From: CAYJXJ01 sp964374095
Lineage (GTDB): Bacteria > Elusimicrobiota > Elusimicrobia > UBA1565 > UBA9628
DNA length: 11,920 nucleotides
NCBI GenBank assembly: GCA_964374095.1
Contig: CAYJXJ010000146.1
Location: 1 to 11,920 of the forward strand
Direction: 5' to 3'
Under the pieces are notes generated by a model, which worked only from the letters and a program-made list of their open reading frames with translations, had not been told where the DNA came from and did not search any database. How positions within the stretch are numbered: position 1 is the stretch's first letter; each line of letters begins with the position of its first letter. The position numbers were made by a program, and so were the translations under genes. This document shows, piece after piece, positions 8,182 to 11,615 of this stretch.

Positions 8182-8278
8182 CTCTGGGGGTGGGCGAGCG
8201 CCTCCATCAATTGGAAGCGCACGGAACCCACTTCATCCGGGTTAACGGCCCGGCGCTTTACCATTCAGCCTCCCCAGA
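8182..8278 (-). tRNA. tRNA-Asn(GUU) with a T-loop hairpin insertion, C33
   Basis: The acceptor is TCTGGGG/CCCCAGA with discriminator G, as expected for Asn. The anticodon stem CCGGG/CCCGG carries loop CCGTTAA (GUU, C33). The T-stem GTGGG/CCCAC encloses a 32-nt loop (8195-8226) made of TTC plus an 8-bp hairpin (8198-8205 with 8213-8220). The insert flanks are identical to those in tRNA-Met. The D-stem is weak. No CCA is encoded. It lies directly upstream of rnpB. Confidence 0.8.
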
Positions 8279-8280
8279 TC

Positions 8281-8357
8281 TGGCGGCCGTGACGGGACTT
8301 GAACCCGCTAATACTGGATCGACGGTCCAGCGCCTCGACAGCTTCGGCTTCACGGCC
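8281..8357 (-). tRNA. tRNA-Asp(GUC), C33
   Basis: The acceptor is GGCCGTG/CACGGCC with discriminator G and an encoded CCA. The anticodon stem CTGGA/TCCAG carries loop CCGTCGA (GUC, C33). The T-arm is intact with loop TTCAAGT. Positions 8-9 are AA. Confidence 0.88.
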
Positions 8358-8364
8358 CTGAATC

Positions 8365-8439
8365 TGGTGGAGCCACCGGGTTCCGCCCCCGGAACTGGAC
8401 ATTGCGGGTGTCCTGTGATGCTAATTTCACCATAGCCCC
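8365..8439 (-). tRNA. tRNA-Ala(CGC), C33
   Basis: The acceptor GGGGCTA pairs with TGGCTCC through two wobbles, with discriminator A and an encoded CCA. The D-arm is GTGA/TCAC and the anticodon stem GGACA/TGTCC with loop CCCGCAA (CGC, C33). The T-stem CCGGG/CCCGG is perfect, but the loop GGCGGAA lacks the TT signature. The typical G3-U70 identity pair of tRNA-Ala is present. Confidence 0.87.
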
Positions 8440-8445
8440 GAAATC

Positions 8446-8518
8446 TGGTCGCCTCGCCGGGAGTTGAACCCGGACCTGGACCTTAGAAGGGTCCCGCGCT
8501 GTCATTACGCCACGAGGC
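8446..8518 (-). tRNA. tRNA-Arg(UCU)
   Basis: The acceptor TGCCTCG/CGAGGCG has a U1-G72 wobble, a discriminator A and an encoded CCA. The anticodon stem GGACC/GGTCC carries loop CTTCTAA (UCU, T33). The T-arm CCGGG/CCCGG has a canonical TTCAACT loop. Confidence 0.9.
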
Positions 8519-8523
8519 AATCG

Positions 8524-8595
8524 AGGCACGGGCCGGATTCGCACCGGCGTCTGGCGGTTTTGCGGACCGCTCCCTCGCTTCTTGGGTACCGTGCC
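8524..8595 (-). tRNA. tRNA-Cys(GCA), C33
   Basis: The acceptor is GGCACGG/CCGTGCC with discriminator T, a Cys identity element. The anticodon stem GCGGT/ACCGC carries loop CCGCAAA (GCA, C33). The T-stem is GCCGG/CCGGC with loop TGCGAAT, which has G at position 55. Confidence 0.88.
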
Positions 8596-8597
8596 GA

Positions 8598-8671
8598 TGG
8601 CAGGGCGGGTAGGGCTCGAACCTACAGTGGCGGTTTTGGAGACCGCTGGTTTACCGTTAACCGACCGCCCT
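8598..8671 (-). tRNA. tRNA-Trp(CCA)
   Basis: The acceptor is AGGGCGG/CCGCCCT with discriminator G and an encoded CCA. The D-arm is GGTT/AACC and the anticodon stem GCGGT/ACCGC with loop CTCCAAA (CCA, T33). The T-arm GTAGG/CCTAC has a canonical TTCGAGC loop. It starts two bases from the tRNA-Cys 5' end. Confidence 0.92.
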
Positions 8672-8690
8672 ATTTCATAGAACAAATCCG

Positions 8691-8773
8691 CGGAGAGTCA
8701 GGGACTCGAACCCTGGACCGCGCCTGCGGCGGCCCGCCTCAAACGGGCTCCCTCGACCGGCCGGACACTCTCC
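8691..8773 (-). tRNA. tRNA-Ser(UGA)
   Basis: A class II tRNA. The acceptor is GGAGAGT/ACTCTCC with discriminator G. The anticodon stem GCCCG/CGGGC carries loop TTTGAGG (UGA, T33). A long G/C-rich variable region and a canonical T-arm CAGGG/CCCTG with TTCGAGT follow. The D-stem is short. No CCA is encoded. Confidence 0.9.
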
Positions 8774-8780
8774 AAATCGG

Positions 8781-8886
8781 CGGAGGGGGTGGGGGCCGAG
8801 CCCACAAGCCGCTGGCGCGGCTGGCTTGGCGAGACGGCGGCCGCCAGTCACGTGTGCGGCGGCCGTCGCGCCATTTGGACCCCTCC
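8781..8886 (-). tRNA. Class II-like tRNA, anticodon unclear, 106 nt
   Basis: The acceptor GGAGGGG/CCCCTCC and T-stem GTGGG/CCCAC (loop CTCGGCC) are convincing, with discriminator G. Between them lies a long hairpin whose arms GGCCGCC and GGCGGCC close a 12-nt loop, and a second hairpin with arms CAAGCC and GGCTTG. Neither gives a normal 7-nt anticodon loop. The gene lies between two Ser tRNAs. It may be a third Ser (discriminator G), a Leu, or a decayed or duplicated-arm gene. Confidence 0.5.
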
Positions 8887-8893
8887 ATACCTG

Positions 8894-8980
8894 CGGAAGG
8901 CGGGAGAATTGAACTCCCACCGGCTGACGCCGGACCGGTTTAGCAAACCGGCGCGACGAACCGCTAGTCGCCTGCCTTCC
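8894..8980 (-). tRNA. tRNA-Ser(GCU)
   Basis: A class II tRNA. The acceptor is GGAAGGC/GCCTTCC with discriminator G. The anticodon stem CCGGT/ACCGG carries loop TTGCTAA (GCU, T33). The variable arm folds as CCGG/CCGG. The T-arm GGGAG/CTCCC has a canonical TTCAATT loop. Confidence 0.92.
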
Positions 8981-8987
8981 TTAAATG

Positions 8988-9073
8988 TGCCGGTTCCAGG
9001 TGCTGCCCCTGGCATGCGCTGTCGCGCCTCCGCTCTACAGGCGGCTGGGTTCGCTAGGCTCCCATCAACCGGC
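8988..9073 (-). tRNA. tRNA-Tyr(GUA)
   Basis: A class II tRNA, as expected for bacterial Tyr. The acceptor is GCCGGTT/AACCGGC with discriminator A. The D-arm is TGGG/CCCA and the anticodon loop CTGTAGA (GUA, T33). The variable arm has GCGC/GCGC. The T-stem CCAGG/CCTGG is intact, but the loop GGCAGCA lacks the TT signature. Confidence 0.88.
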
Positions 9074-9077
9074 GTTG

Positions 9078-9114
9078 CTCCCGAGGGGCGCATCCCCCAT
9101 TGGATGACCCGGGA
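9078..9114 (-). pseudogene. tRNA-like remnant with only acceptor and D-arm
   Basis: TCCCGG (9109-9114) pairs with TCGGGA (9079-9084). Between them ATCC/GGAT closes a six-base loop AATGGG that resembles a D-arm. The anticodon and T arms are missing. It fills the gap between tRNA-Gln and tRNA-Tyr. It may be a deletion remnant or a chance double hairpin. Confidence 0.3.
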
Positions 9115-9117
9115 ACA

Positions 9118-9187
9118 CTGCCGAGGCAGGACTCGAACCCGCACAACTGCGTCCAAAGCGCAGCGGCCTACATTAGCCGACTCGGCA
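9118..9187 (-). tRNA. tRNA-Gln(UUG)
   Basis: The acceptor is TGCCGAG/CTCGGCA with discriminator G. The D-arm is GGCT/GGCC and the anticodon stem CTGCG/CGCAG with loop CTTTGGA (UUG, T33). The T-arm GCGGG/CCTGC has TTCGAGT. At 70 nt it is compact, with a short D-loop. Confidence 0.9.
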
Positions 9188-9237
9188 ATCTTTCGGCGTC
9201 CGACATCGCGGCCGCCGTTTTCAAAGAACAAGTACGC

Positions 9238-9309
9238 TGGGCCCGCCGGGTACCGCCCCCGGTTCCCCGGTTTAAGAAACCGGTGCTCATCTCCTAAAGC
9301 TTCGGGCCC
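9238..9309 (-). tRNA. tRNA-Lys(CUU)
   Basis: The acceptor is GGGCCCG/CGGGCCC with discriminator A. The anticodon stem CCGGT/ACCGG carries loop TTCTTAA (CUU, T33). The T-stem CCGGG/CCCGG is perfect, but its loop GGCGGTA lacks the TT signature. The D-arm is identical to that of the adjacent tRNA-Lys(UUU), so the two arose by tandem duplication. Confidence 0.9.
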
Positions 9310-9313
9310 GTCC

Positions 9314-9385
9314 TGCCGGCGTCGGGTATCGCTCCCGCTTCTCCGGTTTAAAAGACCGGCGCTCATCTCCTAAAGCTTCGCCGGC
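9314..9385 (-). tRNA. tRNA-Lys(UUU)
   Basis: The acceptor is GCCGGCG/CGCCGGC with discriminator A. The anticodon stem CCGGT/ACCGG carries loop CTTTTAA (UUU, T33). The T-stem GCGGG/CCCGA has a mismatch at its base, and the loop is AGCGATA. It is four bases from tRNA-Lys(CUU). Confidence 0.88.
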
Positions 9386-9389
9386 ACCC

Positions 9390-9462
9390 TGCCGCGGCTC
9401 CGAGTTGAACGGAGTTCTCCCGCTCTTCAAACGGGCGCTATGTCCCCACTAGCTCCCGCGGC
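9390..9462 (-). tRNA. tRNA-Phe(GAA)
   Basis: The acceptor is GCCGCGG/CCGCGGC with discriminator A. An extra U-A pair could extend it to 8 bp. The D-arm is GCTA/TAGC. The anticodon stem CCCGT/GCGGG carries loop TTGAAGA (GAA, T33). The T-arm CTCCG/CGGAG has TTCAACT. Position 8 is G instead of U. Confidence 0.9.
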
Positions 9463-9469
9463 ATACGGG

Positions 9470-9541
9470 GGCGACCAGCCGGATTTGAACCGGCTCCAAG
9501 AGGGTCACGGCCTCTTGTGCTGCCATTACACCATGGCCGCC
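9470..9541 (-). tRNA. tRNA-His(GUG), C33
   Basis: The acceptor is GCGGCCA/TGGTCGC, with the extra G at -1 facing C73, the hallmark of tRNA-His. The anticodon stem AGAGG/CCTCT carries loop CCGTGAC (GUG, C33). The T-arm GCCGG/CCGGC has TTCAAAT. The 5' half closely resembles tRNA-Gly(GCC), suggesting recombination within the array. Confidence 0.92.
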
Positions 9542-9551
9542 GACAAATCCT

Positions 9552-9648
9552 TGGGCCCGGGAGGATTCGAACCCCCATCGACTCTCTAATCAGGAGAGCG
9601 TGTTGACCGGCTTATAAGGCCGGCGTGTTGCCGTTACACCACGAGCCC
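9552..9648 (-). tRNA. tRNA-Ile with two tandem anticodon arms (UAU and GAU)
   Basis: One acceptor (GGGCTCG/CGGGCCC, discriminator A), one D-arm (GTGT/ACAC) and one canonical T-arm (GGGGG/CCTCC, TTCGAAT) enclose two complete anticodon stem-loops. The first, at 9607-9623, is CCGGC/GCCGG with loop CTTATAA (UAU). The second, at 9582-9598, is CTCTC/GAGAG with loop CTGATTA (GAU). Each is preceded by CAACACG (9624-9630 and 9599-9605, 25 nt apart). Removing the first arm leaves a normal 72-nt tRNA-Ile(GAU). Both anticodons are isoleucine. Confidence 0.85.
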
Positions 9649-9652
9649 GTCT

Positions 9653-9725
9653 TGCCCCCGGGAGGACTTGCACCCCCAGTCTCCGCGTTCGAAGCGCGGC
9701 ATGTTTTCTCTTACACCACGGAGGC
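9653..9725 (-). tRNA. tRNA-Arg(UCG)
   Basis: The acceptor is GCCTCCG/CGGGGGC with discriminator A. The D-arm is GTGT/ACAT and the anticodon stem CCGCG/CGCGG with loop CTTCGAA (UCG, T33). The T-stem is GGGGG/CCTCC with loop TGCAAGT, G at position 55. It is the first tRNA of the array in the direction of transcription. Confidence 0.88.
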
Positions 9726-9751
9726 CCTAAAAACGAAAATCCCATGCTGTC

Positions 9752-9775
9752 TTTCGAGCATGGGAGGCTTTCCGA
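9752..9775 (-). terminator. Hairpin with interrupted U-run before the tRNA array
   Basis: CCCATGCT pairs with AGCATGGG across an 8-nt loop. Read on the minus strand it is followed by ATTTTCGTTTTTAG, a U-rich tract that starts one base after the stem. It could partly terminate or delimit the leader RNA ahead of the tRNAs. A second promoter is not evident between it and tRNA-Arg, so read-through or processing is likely. Confidence 0.4.
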
Positions 9776-9802
9776 CGCGAACTTCCAGACCTTCTTCTAC
9801 AT

Positions 9803-9871
9803 GAGCGCTCCCATGCCCTGGCTTATGCTATTACCTTCCGGTTTGAGGCACCCGGAGGGCCAATAGCGCTC
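9803..9871 (-). ncRNA. Structured RNA hairpin with GGAA tetraloop, SRP-RNA-like
   Basis: A 69-nt irregular helix. GAGCGCT pairs with AGCGCTC at the base, GCCCT with AGGGC in the middle, TGC with GCA, and ACC with GGT around a GGAA tetraloop. Bacterial 4.5S/SRP RNA has the same tip, CC-GGAA-GG followed by an asymmetric A-rich loop. Here the 3' side reads GGTAATAGC where SRP RNA typically has GGAAGCAGC. A divergent SRP RNA is possible, but the helix is short and the key Ffh-binding bases differ. Confidence 0.35.
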
Positions 9872-10017
9872 GCCCCGCGTGACCGGCATAAAAATCCATG
9901 CCGATCCGCGTTGGGTAGCTAGTCGTGAGTCTCTATGTAACTGAGTCATGGTCTTGGTCAAAAAAACATCACGTTGGTAACGAGGCGCTGCCGCCCCATC
10001 CCACCGTGACTACAATG

Positions 10018-10045
10018 ATTATAACAGATTCTCAAATTCTGTCAA
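10018..10045 (-). promoter_or_regulatory. Strong sigma70-type promoter driving the leader/tRNA unit
   Basis: On the minus strand a perfect TTGACA (10040-10045) and perfect TATAAT (10018-10023) are separated by 16 bp, with initiation expected near 10011. It is the best promoter seen in the window, as expected for stable RNA, and points into the tRNA array. No comparable promoter lies between here and the HNH gene. Confidence 0.75.
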
Positions 10046-10075
10046 GGGCCAATGGACCCATGCCGACCCGGCTCA

Positions 10076-10660
10076 TCACCGCTGGAATTTGCCTAACCCC
10101 CCGAACTTCCGCGGCTTGCCGCCCCACTTGTTCCCCGCGCCGGGGCCGCCGGGCCGCCTCTCCCATGGCTTGTTGCGGGGAACAGGCGGCTTGTCCGCGG
10201 CCGGTCCTTCGCCGCGGCTCTTGTCTCCGCCGTAAGCGGGACGCTTCTCCCACGGCTTCTTGCGGGGAAGGGACGGCTTGTCCCCCGACGGTTTCTTGCG
10301 CTCAAACGGGCGCTCTCGCCGATGGGCGTCCGCGGGCGGGTTCTGCCGCCGCTCCTTGCCGGAGCGCCTCTCCACGAAACCGGACCTCCCGGTGAGCCCG
10401 CCCGACGATTTTTCCTGCGGACGCGCTTCGCTCACGAAGATTTTCCGGGAGCCCATGAACGAGCCGTTGAGCTTGACTATCGCCTGCCGGGCCTCGGCTT
10501 CGGTAGCCATGTCGACGAAGCCGAGGCCTCTCGAGCGGCCGGTCTGGCGTTCCACGAGGATCTTGACCCCTTTCACCGTCCCGCAGGTCCGAAACAACGC
10601 CGAAAGCGCTTCCTCGGTCGTCTCGTAGGGAAAGCCGCCGACGAATACGCTGGCGTTCAT
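10076..10660 (-). CDS. RRM-domain RNA-binding protein
   Basis: A 194-residue protein. Residues 3-80 form a single RNA recognition motif with RNP2 VFVGGFPY (5-12) and RNP1 RGLGFVDM (44-51), whose Phe/Tyr residues stack on RNA. The remaining 110 residues are a disordered, very basic Arg/Lys/Pro/Gly tail with a repeated phrase (KKPWEKRP, NKPWERRP). Bacterial one-RRM proteins of this kind bind single-stranded RNA. Several are cold-induced, but the target here is unknown. The ATG lies one base after the stop of the small upstream gene, so the two are probably translated from one message. It is transcribed towards the tRNA unit, and its stop lies about 30 bp before that promoter. Confidence 0.88.
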   Translation of the reverse strand: MNASVFVGGFPYETTEEALSALFRTCGTVKGVKILVERQTGRSRGLGFVDMATEAEARQAIVKLNGSFMGSRKIFVSEARPQEKSSGGLTGRSGFVERRSGKERRQNPPADAHRRERPFERKKPSGDKPSLPRKKPWEKRPAYGGDKSRGEGPAADKPPVPRNKPWERRPGGPGAGNKWGGKPRKFGGLGKFQR

Positions 10661-10661
10661 C

Positions 10662-10856
10662 TCAGCCGGGCTTGAGCGCGGCCTGCACTTGCCGGAGGCT
10701 CAGGCCGACATCCCTTGCGACTCGGTCGACAAGCTCCTTCCTCCCCAAACCGCGTCCGAGCAGACGGCCGGGGTCATCCATCCTTTCCCATTTCCGCATA
10801 GACATCCGTATCCGGCTGCGCTCGTGGGCTTTGGTCTCGGCTCGGGTGGTGGGCAT
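10662..10856 (-). CDS. Small protein resembling the HU/IHF N-terminus
   Basis: A 64-codon frame ending one base before the RRM start. Its C-terminal half (GRKELVDRVARDVGLS, then LRQVQAALK) resembles the two-helix N-terminal part of HU/IHF proteins. However, it stops before the beta-arm that grips DNA, so it is not a complete HU. Start codons at 10856, 10805 or near 10784 are all possible. None has a clean ribosome site. TAAAAT upstream of 10856 could be a -10 box. It could instead be a free helix-turn-helix-like domain or a decayed HU gene. Confidence 0.45.
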   Translation of the reverse strand: MPTTRAETKAHERSRIRMSMRKWERMDDPGRLLGRGLGRKELVDRVARDVGLSLRQVQAALKPG

Positions 10857-11201
10857 TGATCATTTTAGCCTATTTGCCCCTCCGAGGAGGGAGACTCCTA
10901 AGATCCGGTCGACGAAAATGCTGCTTGCGGCGCATCATCCCCGGAGCGGCGGTTTCTGGTTCCGGCGCAACGCGGCGGCACTGGGACCCCCCCTCCAAGT
11001 TCACATGGTTTGAATGGCGGCCTTGAGGGGTGCCGCGCCAGGGACCCTCGGCGCCGCGAGTCCTAGGACTCGGTACGTACCGAGTCGAGTAGAATAGCCG
11101 CGCTCGCGCTTTGCCCGGTCGAGGGACGAACTGACCCTGGGACGATTCCCGCGCCTCATCGCCGAGGATTTTCCCAGTCCCTGCGAGGTTGGCGGCGCTC
11201 C
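10857..11201. other. Intergenic region between divergent units
   Basis: No convincing gene. A minus-strand frame spans most of it but has odd composition and no family signature. The notable content is the overlapping palindromes at 11058-11086. Confidence 0.5.
11058..11086. promoter_or_regulatory. Overlapping perfect palindromes, possible operator
   Basis: GAGTCCTAGGACTC (14 bp, 11058-11071) overlaps a 20-bp perfect palindrome at 11067-11086 (arm GACTCGGTAC). TAGAAT, a possible -10 box, follows at 11090-11095. This arrangement suits a dimeric repressor site at a rightward promoter, but no regulator gene is adjacent. Confidence 0.35.
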
Positions 11202-11615
11202 ATGACCTCCTCCAATTCGAGGCGGCTATCGCCGGTTTTCCACATGACTTGGAACGTTCCAAGTGCTGTGGAAAACTCCCGGGGCGCCGCAGCCGGCGCG
11301 CCGGAATACCCGACAGCCGCCGTTCCTCAGAGCGGCCCGGTGGGCACCCCCTGGTATATGTCGCCCGAGCAGCTGCGCGGCGATTCCATCATCGATGGGC
11401 GCAGCGACATCTGGGCGGTGGGAGTTTCTCTCTATTGGCTGGCGACGGGCCGGCACCCCTTCGATGCCCGGTCGAAACAGCCGCTCGAAGCTCTCATCGA
11501 GCGGGGCGCTCCCGAACCCCCGTCCCGGCTCAATCCGGGGCCTTGCCGGAGGATGATCCATAGGACTTCCAACTCCTCAGGGTTCGCGAAAATGCTACTG
11601 TGGCAACGTCCTTGA
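11202..11615 (+). pseudogene. Ser/Thr kinase fragment (C-lobe piece only)
   Basis: Only the part encoded at about 11337-11541 is kinase-like: GTPWYMSPEQL (end of the activation segment), DGRSDIWAVGVSLYWLATGRHPF (helix F, invariant Asp) and the start of helix G. The N-lobe, catalytic loop and DFG are absent upstream, and the sequence after LNPG is unrelated. It cannot be an active kinase. It lies next to a 42-bp inverted repeat, which may mark the rearrangement that cut it. It differs in sequence from the intact kinase at 2446-4836. Confidence 0.65.
11235..11276. repeat. 42-bp inverted repeat with two DnaA-box-like arms
   Basis: TTTTCCACA at 11236-11244 and its inverted copy TGTGGAAAA at 11267-11275 flank an 18-bp perfect palindrome, ACTTGGAACGTTCCAAGT (11247-11264). 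Only the two-base spacers (TG, GC) break symmetry. TTTTCCACA fits the relaxed DnaA box TTWTNCACA. It could be a protein-binding site, a transposon end or a hairpin. Confidence 0.55.

Larger units (their letters stand above)
9726..10075 (-). other. Leader region between promoter and tRNA array
   Basis: About 350 bp without a protein gene, holding the promoter at 10018-10045, a hairpin with arms CGGCAT/ATGCCG near 9888-9907, the SRP-like helix at 9803-9871 and the terminator-like hairpin at 9752-9775. The density of RNA structure suggests a non-coding transcript of about 260 nt. I found no tmRNA or 6S signature. Confidence 0.45.

Noticed and set aside
8464..9373. Long open frames on both strands across the tRNA array
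   Set aside because: Every one is made of tRNA genes read through; GC-rich tRNAs seldom contain stops in some frames.
9607..9630. Self-splicing or archaeal-type intron in tRNA-Ile
   Set aside because: The extra segment is 25 nt and is itself a perfect anticodon arm with a T33 loop; it is far too short for a group I or II intron and bacteria lack the bulge-helix-bulge endonuclease.
9750..10011. tmRNA or 6S RNA in the leader region
   Set aside because: No tRNA-like TTCGA end, no tag reading frame and no long helix with a central bubble.
10870..11262. 130-codon minus-strand frame
   Set aside because: Basic, low-complexity translation with no ribosome site; it spans the palindromes and antisense of the kinase fragment.
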